64,000 nucleotides of DNA. Origin: Streptomyces sp. CB00316 (GTDB lineage: Bacteria > Actinomycetota > Actinomycetes > Streptomycetales > Streptomycetaceae). Shown here one piece after another: positions 54,021-63,143 of this stretch; position 1 is the first letter of the stretch; each line of letters begins with the position of its first letter. The notes under the pieces are model-generated. The model did not search any database, was not told the origin of the DNA, and saw only the letters and a program-made list of their open reading frames with translations. The position numbers were made by a program, and so were the translations under genes. Where the stretch lies: assembly GCF_001905595.1 (NCBI RefSeq), contig NZ_LIXI01000003.1, forward strand, positions 124,001-188,000. Direction: 5' to 3'.

Positions 54021-56521
54021 TGCGCTGCCGCCTTTCCAACCAGGTCCTTGACGGCCGGAGTTGCCGCGCCGCCCTTGTAGGTCACGCGCCACAGCGCGGA
54101 CTTGGAGTCGGAGGTGAAGAAGCCGCGCCCGTAGTCCAGGACGTAGAGGGAGCCGTCCGGGGCGAACTTCCAGTCCATGAGGTTGCGGATGCCGTCGGCG
54201 CCGACCGGGATGATCTTCTTCAACGACTCGGCGTGCGTGGGCAGTCCGCCCCTGCCGACCGTCTTCGGGTCGGTGATCACCGCGTGGCGCGGCTGTGTGT
54301 CGTCGTAGAAGTCACCGACGAACCACTTGCCGTCCCAGTACGCGGGCCACTTGGCCGCCGAGTCGCTCTGCGCGTCGTAGCGGTAGACGGGGCCGTTCAT
54401 GGTCGCCTGACCGCCGCCCTTGAGCCAGGGCAGCAGCTCCTTCTGCTCCTCGGCCTTGTAGCTGGGGACGCCGTCGGCGTCGCGCGGGTAGTCGACCCCG
54501 CCTCCCTGCGGTGAGTACCAGATGGTGTTCGGGGTCACCGGCGGCAGCTTGACGAGGCCGTCGTTGTTCGGCGACTCGTTCTTCGGGGCGTTGCAGTCGT
54601 ACCAGCCCAGCGGCTTGCTCGGGTCGGGCAGATTGCGGTCGCGGTAGGGCTGGTTGTTGCCCATGCAGTACGGCCAGCCGTGGTTGCCCGCCATGGTGAT
54701 CGCGGCGAACGTGTCGTACTTCGCCGGGCCCCAGGTGGTGGAGGCCGAGCCCGCGTCGGGGCCGACCCAGCCGGCGTACAGCGTGTCGGTCGAGGGGTCG
54801 ATGGAGATCCGGGCCGGGTTGCGCACGCCCATCACATAGATCTCCCCCCGGGTCTTTCCGCCGCCCTCGTCCGGCTCCCTGCCGGTGAAGAGGTTGCCGG
54901 AGGGGAGGGTGTACGTACCGTCGTCCTCGGGGTGGATCCGCAGGATCTTCCCGTTGAGGTTGTTGGTGTTGCCGGAGGTGCGCCGGGCGTCGGCGAAGGA
55001 GACGCCCTTGAAGTTGGGCTCCGGGTTGTTGCCGGAGTAACCGCTGCTGAAACCCGAGGAGTTGTTGTCACCGGTCGCGATGTACAGGTTGTCCTTCGAG
55101 TCCCACGCCATGCCGCCGCCCGCGTGGCAGCAGCTGTGGATCTGCACCGGCCAGCCGAGCAGCACCTTCTCCGAGGCCAGGTCCAGCTTGCTGCCGGCAG
55201 AGTCGAAGGTGAAGCGGGAGACCTGGCGGACCGCCATGCGCTTGTCGCGGTCGATCTTCGCGTGCGGGGTGTAGTGCAGATAGACCCAGCCGTTGAAGGC
55301 GAAGCCCGGGTCCAGCTCGATGCCGAGCAGTCCCTCCTCGACCTTCACCAGCTCGCCGCCGCCGCCCTTGTTGCCGAAGACGTCCAGCGCACCGGCGAGG
55401 GTGACCCTCTTGGTCTTCGGGTCGTAGACGTGGATCTCGCCCTTGCCCTTGCCGATGTCGGGGTTGTTCCAGTCCGTGATGACCGGGACGGAGCTGTCGG
55501 CGCCGCCGCGCCCGATGTAGAAGACCTTGCCGTCCGGAGCGGTGACGAGCCCGTGCGGTTCACCGATCTGGTCGTTCCGGCCCGGCTGGTTGGGCTGGGT
55601 GAGGCGCTCGGCCGTGTAGTTGGACGTGATGGTGGCCTTGCAGTCGGCCTGCGAGGTCCGGTTCGTCCAGGCGAGGGCGCCGCGCAAGTGGTCGCGGAAG
55701 TCGGTCTCGGCGAAGCTGTCCGCCGTACCGCCCATCGCCGTGTAGAAGGAGCGGCCGCCGTCGTAGTCGCGGCACCAGGAGACCGGGTGGTCCCAGCCGT
55801 TGGCGCTCACACCCGGCTTGTACGTCAACTCCCTTACGCGCGCCACGGTGTGCACCTCACCGGACGGGTTCTTCGTCCAGTTCAGCCACTTGTCGGGGCG
55901 CTTCCACTCCAGCGGCAGGTTCTTGGTGGCCGGGTGGACCCGGTCGCCGATCTCGACGGTGGCCCGCTGCGCGGTGGTCGGGCTGCCGGCCGCCGGGCGG
56001 GCGCCCACCAGGCCGGTGAACCAGTCCGAGTACGGCTCCGTGCGCGCCGCGTCATGGATGCCGAGGAAGCCGCCGCCCGCCTCCATGTACGCCTCCAGAC
56101 CCGCTTCCTGCTCCGGGTCCAGGACGTCGCCGCCGCCGGTCAGGAAGACCACCGCGTGGAAGGAGCCGAGCCGCTTGCCGTTGGTGAAGACGTTCGGGTC
56201 GGTGGTGGCCACGGTGGCGAACCGCCCGGCCGCCGGGCCCGTCTGCCCGATCTTCTCGATCGCCGCGATCCCGGCGTCCGTGTACGGCGCCTCGTCACCC
56301 GCCGACGCGTGAAAGACCAGCACCTTCACCTGGTTCCTGGCGCCGGGCGGGGACGGCAGGGACAACGTTGTCGCCATCTTCTCGACCAGGTCCCGGTCCG
56401 GCGACGTACCCGCGTTGGCAGGGCCGCCGCTGCCCAGCATGGAGACGGTCAGTGCGCCGGCCGCCGCGGCCGCCGCCAGGCCGCGTCGTGATCTGGAACG
56501 GTGATGTGCTGCGCGCTGCAT
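54017..56521 (-). CDS. Secreted ThuA-domain / PQQ-type sugar dehydrogenase fusion
   Basis: 834 aa from ATG 56521. Signal peptide (GLAAAAAAGALTVSMLG) ending ANA. Residues about 60-300: ThuA domain (VKVLVFHASAGDEAPYTDAG, GGGFLGIHDAARTEP, HPVSWCRDYDGGRSFYTAMGG). Residues about 330-810: six-bladed glucose/sorbosone dehydrogenase beta-propeller (GEPHGLVTAPDGKVFYIGRGG, GLLGIELDPGFAFNGWVYLHYTP, HAGGGMAWDSKDNLYIATGDN, PDGSLYVLDYGRGFF). ThuA is linked to disaccharide keto-metabolism. Coupled to the cupredoxin-DUF1080 gene, so electrons from sugar oxidation may pass to copper. Confidence 0.94.
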   Translation of the reverse strand: MQRAAHHRSRSRRGLAAAAAAGALTVSMLGSGGPANAGTSPDRDLVEKMATTLSLPSPPGARNQVKVLVFHASAGDEAPYTDAGIAAIEKIGQTGPAAGRFATVATTDPNVFTNGKRLGSFHAVVFLTGGGDVLDPEQEAGLEAYMEAGGGFLGIHDAARTEPYSDWFTGLVGARPAAGSPTTAQRATVEIGDRVHPATKNLPLEWKRPDKWLNWTKNPSGEVHTVARVRELTYKPGVSANGWDHPVSWCRDYDGGRSFYTAMGGTADSFAETDFRDHLRGALAWTNRTSQADCKATITSNYTAERLTQPNQPGRNDQIGEPHGLVTAPDGKVFYIGRGGADSSVPVITDWNNPDIGKGKGEIHVYDPKTKRVTLAGALDVFGNKGGGGELVKVEEGLLGIELDPGFAFNGWVYLHYTPHAKIDRDKRMAVRQVSRFTFDSAGSKLDLASEKVLLGWPVQIHSCCHAGGGMAWDSKDNLYIATGDNNSSGFSSGYSGNNPEPNFKGVSFADARRTSGNTNNLNGKILRIHPEDDGTYTLPSGNLFTGREPDEGGGKTRGEIYVMGVRNPARISIDPSTDTLYAGWVGPDAGSASTTWGPAKYDTFAAITMAGNHGWPYCMGNNQPYRDRNLPDPSKPLGWYDCNAPKNESPNNDGLVKLPPVTPNTIWYSPQGGGVDYPRDADGVPSYKAEEQKELLPWLKGGGQATMNGPVYRYDAQSDSAAKWPAYWDGKWFVGDFYDDTQPRHAVITDPKTVGRGGLPTHAESLKKIIPVGADGIRNLMDWKFAPDGSLYVLDYGRGFFTSDSKSALWRVTYKGGAATPAVKDLVGKAAAQ

Positions 56522-56587
56522 GTGGTCACCCACTCCTTCGTGGTCACTGCACCTCTCGGTGACTGTGGGTCGCTGACTCTCCTTCGG

Positions 56588-56677
56588 TACCTCTGTGTTG
56601 AGTGCGATACCTCTGTGTCGACTGCGACAGCGCACGAAGCTAGACCTCTTTTCGTGGTCCGCCAATAGCTATGGCGG
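56588..56677. promoter_or_regulatory. Divergent promoter region with 20-bp tandem repeat and inverted repeat
   Basis: Between the ThuA and laccase genes, TACCTCTGTGTTGAGTGCGA (56588-56607) is followed at once by a second copy (56608-56627) matching at 18 of 20 positions. Further right, CCGCCA (56659-56664) and TGGCGG (56672-56677) form an inverted repeat around ATAGCTA. Two helical turns per repeat suits tandem binding of one regulator. Confidence 0.65.
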
Positions 56678-56804
56678 CAATCGCACGAACTTTGTCCTGG
56701 GTGTGGATAAACGGTCGGGCCCCGGTTACGGTGTGGCCCGTTCCGGGGTGCACCGAGGCCCCTCGCGCCTCCGCCAGTCTCGTCAAAGCAGTGGGGAGTT
56801 CGAC

Positions 56805-57824
56805 ATGGACCGAAGGGCCTTCAGCCGGCGGATGCTGGTCGGCGGCGCGGTCGCGGCAGCGACCGGTGTGACATCGTTGTCGTCGGGTACGGTGGAGGCC
56901 AGCTCGGCGGAGAAGCCGCCGCGCACGGCCCCGGCCGGGGGAGTGGTGCGCCGACTGAAGATGTACGCCGAGAAGCTGCCGAACGGTCAGCTCGGCTACG
57001 GCTTCGAGAAGGGCAAGGCATCGATCCCCGGCCCCCTCATCGAGCTCGACGAGGGCGACACGGTCCATATCGAGTTCGAGAACCTCACCGACCTCGACGC
57101 CAGCCTCCATGTCCACGGTGTCGACTACGACATCGCCAACGACGGCACCCGGATGAACAAGAGCCACGTGGAGCCCGGTGGCACCCGTACGTACACCTGG
57201 CGCACCCACGCCCCGGGCCGCCGCAAGGACGGCACCTGGGAGCCGGGCAGCGCGGGCTATTGGCACTACCACGACCACGTCGTCGGCACGGACCACGGCA
57301 CCGGCGGCATCCGCAAGGGGCTCTACGGGCCGGTCATCGTGCGCCGCGAGGGCGACATCCTGCCGGACAAGACGTTCACGATCGTCTTCAACGACATGAC
57401 GATCAACAACAAGGCCGAGCACAACAGCACCAACTTCGAAGCCACGGTGGGCGATCGGCTCGAAATCGTGATGATCACCCATGGCGAGTACTACCACACC
57501 TTCCACATCCACGGTCACCGCTGGGCGGACAACCGGACCGGGATACTGACCGGCCCCGCCGACCCCAGCCGGATCATCGACAACAAGATCTGCGGGCCCG
57601 CCGACTCCTTCGGCCTCCAGTTCATCGCGGGCGAACGCGTGGGCGCGGGCGCCTGGATGTACCACTGCCACGTACAGAGCCACTCCGACATGGGGATGGC
57701 CGGGCTGCTGCTGATCAAGAAGCCGGACGGCACGATCCCGGGGTACGAACCCCACCATGTGGCAGGCGGGGCCGAGAAGAAGAAGGCCGCCGAGGACAAG
57801 GGCGCGGCCGAGCACCAGCACTGA
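56805..57824 (+). CDS. Two-domain small laccase (multicopper oxidase, Tat-exported)
   Basis: 339 aa. Tat signal [12 protein letters not shown] at the start. It strongly resembles Streptomyces small laccases (SLAC/EpoA): cupredoxin domain 1 with [10 protein letters not shown] and [22 protein letters not shown], domain 2 with [11 protein letters not shown] and [14 protein letters not shown] (all copper ligands present). It forms trimers and oxidises phenols with O2. Tail is Lys/Ala-rich. ATG 56805. Divergent from the ThuA/cupredoxin pair across about 280 bp, making a copper and redox island. Confidence 0.96.
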   Translation: MDRRAFSRRMLVGGAVAAATGVTSLSSGTVEASSAEKPPRTAPAGGVVRRLKMYAEKLPNGQLGYGFEKGKASIPGPLIELDEGDTVHIEFENLTDLDASLHVHGVDYDIANDGTRMNKSHVEPGGTRTYTWRTHAPGRRKDGTWEPGSAGYWHYHDHVVGTDHGTGGIRKGLYGPVIVRREGDILPDKTFTIVFNDMTINNKAEHNSTNFEATVGDRLEIVMITHGEYYHTFHIHGHRWADNRTGILTGPADPSRIIDNKICGPADSFGLQFIAGERVGAGAWMYHCHVQSHSDMGMAGLLLIKKPDGTIPGYEPHHVAGGAEKKKAAEDKGAAEHQH

Positions 57825-57831
57825 CCGGCCC

Positions 57832-60012
57832 TCACTCCGGACGGGCCAGCCGCTGCTGCTCCTCCTCGACGATCCGCCGGGCCAGCTCACCGTCGGACAC
57901 GTCGACGGCGTCCGGCGCGGACTCCGCGAGGTCGCTGCGCCGGGCGTACGCGTCGAAGAGCCGGTCCTTGCGGGCCAGCAGCTCCACCATGCGCTGGTCG
58001 ACGCTGTCCGCCGCCAGCAGCCGGTGCACCTGGACCGTGCGCACCTGCCCCATCCGGTGGGCGCGGGCGACGGCCTGGTGCTCCAGCGTCGGCTTGATCT
58101 GCGGCTCGCACAGGATGACCACCGACGCGGCCTGCATGTTCAGTCCGGTGCCCCCGGCCTGGATCTGGCTCAGCAGCACCGCGTGCCCGTCCCCGGCGGA
58201 GAAGGCGTCGACCAGCTCCTGCCGCCGGGCGGCCGGCAGGCTTCCCGAGACCGGCCCGAACGCGCCCGGGCCCAGCGCCTCGCCGACCGTGGCCAGCACC
58301 TCGCGGAAGTAGGAGAAGACCACGACCTTCAGCCCGTTGTCCCGTGCCTCGTCGACCAGTTCGCGCAGCCGTTCCAGCTTGGCCGAGGCGGCGGGCATGG
58401 CGTACGCCGCCCGGCGCATCCGCATGAACTGCCCCGACGCCACCGCTTCCCGGTACGCCTCCAGGTCCCCGGCGCTGAACTCCTCCCACTCGTCCACGTG
58501 CACGAGGGCCGGGAGTTCGGCCAGTACGTCCACCTGGTTGCGGCGCAGATAGGCGGGGGCGACCGCCCGCCGGAAGGCCTGCGAACCGGCGGCGCCGTGC
58601 GTCGTACTCACCGCATCGGCCAGATCCGGGCGGAGCTGACGCACCAGGCTCCGGAACTCCTCCACCCGGTTCTCCATCGGTGTCCCGGTGAGGAACAGGA
58701 CGTGGTCCGCGCGCTCCGCCCAGACGGCGACCGCCTGCGCCCGCCGGGTGGCGGGGTTCTTCACGAAGTGCGCCTCGTCCACCACCAGCATCGCGAGGGC
58801 GACGGTGGCTTCCTCGGGCAGGGTGCGCAGCGCGTCGAACGTGGTGAGGGCGACCCCGCCGCCCGCCGCCCACTCCGCGTACGCCTCCAGCCGCTCCGCC
58901 CCGTGCACCGGCAGCGCGCGCAGGGTGGACCGGGCCCGGATCTCCCGGCTCCAGTTGATCAGCACGCTGGCCGGGCACACCACCAGGAAGTGGCTCTCGC
59001 CGCGCGCCGCGAGATGGGCGAGGGCGGCGATGGCCTGCACGGTCTTCCCCAGCCCCATCTCGTCCCCGATGACCACTCGCTTCTGGGCCAGTGCGAAGCG
59101 CGCCCCGAACGACTGGTAGCCGCGCAGGGAGACCCGTAGCCGCGAACCGTCGAGCCGGAGCGCCCGCACCCGGTCCGCGATCCCGGCGGGCAGGAACCCC
59201 TCGGCGGCGTCCCGGTCCGGTCCGCTGCCCGAAAGCTCGGCCAGGAGGCTGTAGTACTCGGCGGACCGCAGTTCGAAGTCCACCCACGCCCCGGGTGCCG
59301 ACTCCGGCGCCCGCAGCAGGTCCACCGAGACCTGGCCGAACAGCATCGGCAGCGCCTGCTCCGCCGCCTCCGTGACCGCCGCGCTCAGGGCGGCCACGGC
59401 GTCGAGCGCCCGGGCCCGCGCCTCCCCGCCGGTGAAGAGCATCCGCAGCCGGCTCCCGGCCGGTGCGGCGGAGACCGTCAGGGGACCGAGCCGCTCGGCC
59501 AGCCGCCCGGCCGCCTCCACCGCCCGCCGTGCGTCCGGACCGGCTTCCACCAGCCGGTGCAGGGCGACGACCAGCGCGGTCGTCGTGGCGTCCGGGGCGT
59601 CCATGTCGATCCGTACGGAGACGGTCTCGCGCACCGCGTCGGCGATCTGCCCGGCGGCCGCCAGCGCCTGATCGGCGGTGTGCGCCCCGACCCCGGGGAT
59701 CAGACGGAGCTCGTAGCGGGGCGTGCCGTGGACCTGCCCGACGGTCGTGAACCCGGCCTGTTCGAGAGCGCCGAGGCGCAGCCGGCCCTCCGTGACGTCC
59801 TTCAGCCGGGCGACCGGGATGGCGGCCAGCTCCCGGTCGGCCAGGGAGGCCAGGAGCGGGTCGAGGACGGCCCGTACGGCCTCGACGGCTCGGGCGTGGT
59901 CCTCCCGCACGGCGCGGGCCCGGGCCAGCAGGGCCTCCGCCTCGGTCAGCAGCTCCCGGGCGGCACGGCCCGTGGTCGCCGGGCGGGCGGTCCCGGCCCC
60001 CGTGTCGGTCAT
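57832..60012 (-). CDS. SNF2-family DNA-dependent ATPase/helicase-like protein
   Basis: 726 aa from ATG 60012; the open frame upstream lacks family-like sequence. The N-terminal about 250 aa is helical with a helix-hairpin-helix-like LRLIPGVGAHTADQAL. The SNF2 motor follows: RGYQSFGARFALAQKRVVIGDEMGLGKT (motif I), VVDEAHFVKNPATRRAQ (II), LFLTGTPMENR (III), then the helicase C part with LLSQIQAGGTGLNMQAAS and ARAHRMGQVRTVQVHRLLA. It probably moves along or remodels DNA. Convergent with laccase, 7 bp between stops. Confidence 0.93.
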   Translation of the reverse strand: MTDTGAGTARPATTGRAARELLTEAEALLARARAVREDHARAVEAVRAVLDPLLASLADRELAAIPVARLKDVTEGRLRLGALEQAGFTTVGQVHGTPRYELRLIPGVGAHTADQALAAAGQIADAVRETVSVRIDMDAPDATTTALVVALHRLVEAGPDARRAVEAAGRLAERLGPLTVSAAPAGSRLRMLFTGGEARARALDAVAALSAAVTEAAEQALPMLFGQVSVDLLRAPESAPGAWVDFELRSAEYYSLLAELSGSGPDRDAAEGFLPAGIADRVRALRLDGSRLRVSLRGYQSFGARFALAQKRVVIGDEMGLGKTVQAIAALAHLAARGESHFLVVCPASVLINWSREIRARSTLRALPVHGAERLEAYAEWAAGGGVALTTFDALRTLPEEATVALAMLVVDEAHFVKNPATRRAQAVAVWAERADHVLFLTGTPMENRVEEFRSLVRQLRPDLADAVSTTHGAAGSQAFRRAVAPAYLRRNQVDVLAELPALVHVDEWEEFSAGDLEAYREAVASGQFMRMRRAAYAMPAASAKLERLRELVDEARDNGLKVVVFSYFREVLATVGEALGPGAFGPVSGSLPAARRQELVDAFSAGDGHAVLLSQIQAGGTGLNMQAASVVILCEPQIKPTLEHQAVARAHRMGQVRTVQVHRLLAADSVDQRMVELLARKDRLFDAYARRSDLAESAPDAVDVSDGELARRIVEEEQQRLARPE

Positions 60013-60487
60013 CGTCGCTCTCGCCGCCGTCGGTAAGTGGTCTTCTCGCCGTACGCCGCCGTCGGAAGGGGCCTTGCCGGTCTCTCCGTCGTCCGCCGCG
60101 ACCGGCAGGTGGTGGTGGGGCGTCGCTGTACGCAGCCATCGTCCCACGGCCCACCGACAGCCCCTGGCGCACCGACAGCCCCGGCGCCCCCGGTCCGCTA
60201 CGGTGCGGCGGCCGCCGTTCCGCCGGGGAGAGCAGCACCGGAGGAGCTGGGCGGCGACACTGTCATTCTCTTCGGTATCCCGCTCCTGGAGGAGGTCTAC
60301 CGCGTCGCCGAGACGGTTCTCCCGGCCCTGGGGGTACGCCGCTGACCTGCGGAGAGACGGGGTTGCAGCCCCGGTCGGGCCCGTGCGGACTGCGGTTGCC
60401 GGTGGCCGGTGCGAGACTCGACGGGACAGGGAACAGCCTCGCGCCGCCGTGCGCGCGGGGCCACGGGATCCGCTGAAGGAGCACGCC
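60013..60487. other. 475-bp gap with a possible degraded gene end
   Basis: No convincing full gene. The frame ending at 60345 closes with DTVILFGIPLLEEVYRVAE followed by TVLPALGVRR, which looks like the C-terminus of a protein, perhaps an LLM-type oxidoreductase, without a credible start or body. It may be a relic. Promoters for the SNF2 gene (left) and VOC gene (right) should lie here too. Confidence 0.35.
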
Positions 60488-61282
60488 ATGCTCAACCCCG
60501 CCTTTCCCGACGGAGCACCCAACTGGGTCGATCTCGGCACGCCGGACGTCGACGGGGCCGCCGCCTTCTACGGCGGTCTCCTCGGCTGGGAGCACGCCCC
60601 CGGCGGCCCGGAGGTCGGGGGGTACGGGATGTTCACCCTGGACGGCCACACCGTCGGCGGTGTCATGGCGGTCCCCGAGGAGCAGTCCTCCAGCGCCTGG
60701 TCCCTCTACTTCCACTCGCCCGACATCAGCGCCACCGCCGAGCTGGTGACCCGGGCCGGCGGCCGCTCCGCCTTCGAGCCGATGGACGTCCTCGACTACG
60801 GCAGGATGGGCGGCTTCACGGACCCGGGCGGAGCATATTTCGGCGTATGGCAGCCGCGGCAGAACCCCGGCCTCGGCGTGATCCAGCAGCCGGGCTCGCT
60901 CCTCTGGGCCGAGCTGTACACCCCGGACGTCCCGGCGGCGGCCAGGTTCTTCGGCGATGTCTTCGGCTGGAAGACCGAGGCGCTCGAGGTGGAGGGCACC
61001 GAGTACGTCTACACGACGGTCCACCCCGCCGGCACGGGCCCGGAGCTCTCATTCGGCGGCCTGGTCACGATGGGCGACGTCCCGGCCGAGGCGGCGCGCG
61101 GCCCGCACTGGATGCCGTATTTCGCGGTCGAGGACGTGACGGCGACGGTGGACGCCGCCAAGCGGCTCGGCGGGGCGGAGGCGCTGCCGGCGATGGAGGT
61201 GCCGGGCGTCGGCACCATGGCCAACGTCACCGATCCGTTCGGGGCGGTCTTCGCGGTGATGAAGCCCCTGCCGAGGCAGTAG
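60488..61282 (+). CDS. Two-domain VOC (glyoxalase/bleomycin-resistance-like) protein
   Basis: 264 aa, ATG 60488 with GAAGGAG upstream. Two tandem VOC modules of about 125 aa each: PNWVDLGTPDVDGAAAFYGGLLGW and GSLLWAELYTPDVPAAARFFGDVFGW start the halves, and GGAYFGVWQPRQ and FGAVFAVMKP close them. Related to Streptomyces hydroxylase-like/glyoxalase proteins. Metal-dependent isomerase, dioxygenase or binding roles are all possible. A hairpin follows it. Confidence 0.93.
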   Translation: MLNPAFPDGAPNWVDLGTPDVDGAAAFYGGLLGWEHAPGGPEVGGYGMFTLDGHTVGGVMAVPEEQSSSAWSLYFHSPDISATAELVTRAGGRSAFEPMDVLDYGRMGGFTDPGGAYFGVWQPRQNPGLGVIQQPGSLLWAELYTPDVPAAARFFGDVFGWKTEALEVEGTEYVYTTVHPAGTGPELSFGGLVTMGDVPAEAARGPHWMPYFAVEDVTATVDAAKRLGGAEALPAMEVPGVGTMANVTDPFGAVFAVMKPLPRQ

Positions 61283-61293
61283 GAGAGGGAGGG

Positions 61294-61316
61294 GCGGGGC
61301 CTTGTCACGGCCCCGC
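61294..61316 (+). terminator. Hairpin after the VOC gene
   Basis: GCGGGGCC (61294-61301) pairs perfectly with GGCCCCGC (61309-61316), 7-nt loop, 11 nt after the stop codon. Confidence 0.75.
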
Positions 61317-61322
61317 GCCGGA

Positions 61323-61336
61323 CGATTGATGAATCG
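61323..61336. promoter_or_regulatory. CGATT-GATG-AATCG inverted repeat upstream of the whiB-like gene
   Basis: Perfect 5-bp arms, 40 bp before the start of the WhiB-family gene and directly after the VOC terminator. The zone 61321-61350 is AT-rich, so it probably overlaps the promoter. Reader unknown. Confidence 0.45.
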
Positions 61337-61375
61337 TTGATCAGCCGTTTATCTGACCGGGGCACCGTAGGTCCC

Positions 61376-61630
61376 ATGCTGATCAATACGGTGACCGAGG
61401 ACGCGCTGGACTGGCAGGAGACCGCGTTGTGCGCGCAGGCCGGACCCGAGTTCTTCTTCCCGGCCCCAGGCAGTTCGACGCGCGAGGCCAAGCAGCTCTG
61501 CGGAGCCTGCGAGGGACGCGTGGCCTGCCTGGAGTACGCACTCGCCAACGACGAGCGGTTCGGCGTCTGGGGCGGACTCTCGGAGAAGGAGCGCGAACGG
61601 CTGCGCAGGGAAGAGCGGGAACAGGGCTGA
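61376..61630 (+). CDS. WhiB-family iron-sulfur regulator
   Basis: 84 aa from ATG 61376. WhiB-like layout with four cysteines: ALCAQAG, then LCGACEG and ACLEYA, binding a [4Fe-4S] cluster. The turn GVWGGLSEKERERL and a basic C-terminus (RREEREQG) follow. ACLEYALANDERFGVWGG is closest to the sporulation protein WhiB itself, although the N-terminal arm is shorter. It is likely a paralogue that binds a sigma factor. It stands alone behind the VOC terminator. Confidence 0.93.
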   Translation: MLINTVTEDALDWQETALCAQAGPEFFFPAPGSSTREAKQLCGACEGRVACLEYALANDERFGVWGGLSEKERERLRREEREQG

Positions 61631-62144
61631 ACCGCCCCGACCTTGAGTGATCCTCACCCCGGCGCCCTTCATCAACCACGGACTGACGGCGCCCACCGAG
61701 CGCGCCGCCGAACTCATCGGCGCGGACGCCCGGGCGGATGCTTTGAGGTAGTCGGCGGCCTCCCGCTCCGTAAACCCCTGCGGCGGGCGTCACCCGGCAC
61801 GGCACGATCCCCCATGACCGACACCCTGCCCGACCTGCTCGCCCACGCCGGGGACGACCGGGCCCGCGTCGCGCTGTACGCGGCGGGCCGGGCCGCCGCC
61901 CACGCCCGCCCCTCCCGGCTCCGCGAGCTGTTCGCCGCCCGCACCGCACCCGGCACGGGCAGGGTGACCAGCCGCAAGCCGCCACGTCGCGTACGTCGCC
62001 GAAGGGATGCCGGCGCAGCATCCGCAGCTGGGTGCGCCACGGTCCGGTCCAGCCGGTGCGCCGGCCACCGTCAGCGTACGCGGAGGTCACGGCAGTGGAG
62101 TGACGGGCAGGCGGATGGTCGGGCGGGGCGGCGGAGCGACGGCG
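61631..62144. pseudogene. 514-bp stretch with probable gene remnants
   Basis: Two short protein-like pieces are seen in different plus-strand frames. Around 61647-61750 one reads LTPAPFINHGLTAPTERAAE and goes on to ELIGADARADALR before a stop. From ATG 61814 another reads MTDTLPDLLAHAGDDRARVA and soon dissolves into Arg-rich shadow sequence. Neither has a complete gene structure. They may be remains of decayed genes, or the second may be a tiny real gene. Confidence 0.35.
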
Positions 62145-63119
62145 TCAGGCGCGGCCGCGTGCGATCATCCGCGCCTTGCGGGCGGCGAGCTTCTCGTCGA
62201 ACTTCGACGCCTCGCTGTCCAGCCCGCCCATGTACATGCCGAGCTCCTCCTGCGCCTTCATGCCCTCCGGGCCGAGCCCGTCGATGTCCATGACCTTCAG
62301 GTAGCGCAGCACCGGCTGGAGCACGTCGTCGTGGTGGATGCGCATGTTGTAGATCTCGCCGATCGCCATCTGCGCGGCGGCCCGCTCGAAACCGGGCATG
62401 CCGTGTCCCGGCATCCGGAAGTTGACGACGACGTCACGCACGGACTGCATGGTGAGGTCCGGGGCCAGCTCGAAGGCGGCGCCCAGGAGGTTGCGGTAGA
62501 AGACCATGTGCAGGTTCTCGTCGGTCGCGATCCGGGCCAGCATCCGGTCGCAGACCGGGTCACCGGACTGGTGGCCGGTGTTGCGGTGCGAGACACGGGT
62601 GGCCAGCTCCTGGAAGGCTACGTACGCGACGGAGTGCAGCATCGAGTGCCGGTTGTCCGACTCGAAGCCCTCCGCCATGTGCGCCATGCGGAACTGCTCC
62701 AGCTTGTCCGGGTCGACGGCCCGCGAGGTGAGCAGGTAGTCGCGCATCACGATGCCGTGGCGGCCCTCCTCGGCGGTCCAGCGGTGCACCCAGGTGCCCC
62801 AGGCGCCGTCGCGGCCGAAGAGGGAGGCGATCTCGTGGTGGTAGCTGGGGAGGTTGTCCTCGGTGAGGAGGTTCACCACGAGCGCGATCTTGCCGATGTC
62901 GGTGACCTTGGACTGGTCCGCCGACCACGCCTCGCCGTCCTCGAAGACGCCGGGGAAGTTCCGGCCGTCGGAGAAGGGGACGTACTCGTGGGGCATCCAG
63001 TCCTTGGCGACCTTGAGATGGCGGTTGAGTTCCTTCTCCACCACCTCTTCCAGCGCGTACAGCAGTTGGGCGTCGGTCCACGCCTTCGAACTGCCGAGGT
63101 GGGGAGAGGTGATCGTCAC
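62145..63119 (-). CDS. Acyl-ACP desaturase (ferritin-like di-iron)
   Basis: 324 aa, GTG start with AGGAG 5-6 nt upstream. Di-iron ligand motifs: LLTEDNLPSYH in the first helix pair, TAEEGRHGIVMRDYL and ATDENLHMVFYRNLL, the E-x2-H pattern of plant-type stearoyl-ACP desaturases. The C-terminal DEKLAARKARMIARGRA is basic. It inserts a double bond into saturated acyl chains with O2 and ferredoxin, adjusting membrane fluidity. An elaborate repeat cluster lies just upstream. Confidence 0.95.
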   Translation of the reverse strand: MTITSPHLGSSKAWTDAQLLYALEEVVEKELNRHLKVAKDWMPHEYVPFSDGRNFPGVFEDGEAWSADQSKVTDIGKIALVVNLLTEDNLPSYHHEIASLFGRDGAWGTWVHRWTAEEGRHGIVMRDYLLTSRAVDPDKLEQFRMAHMAEGFESDNRHSMLHSVAYVAFQELATRVSHRNTGHQSGDPVCDRMLARIATDENLHMVFYRNLLGAAFELAPDLTMQSVRDVVVNFRMPGHGMPGFERAAAQMAIGEIYNMRIHHDDVLQPVLRYLKVMDIDGLGPEGMKAQEELGMYMGGLDSEASKFDEKLAARKARMIARGRA

Positions 63120-63143
63120 GGGGAGCTCCTGGGGACGGGAGAA

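Noticed and set aside
52161..54080. Plus-strand 639-aa frame across the cupredoxin fusion gene
   Set aside because: Low-complexity Arg/Val/Gly shadow; the minus-strand protein has intact domains.
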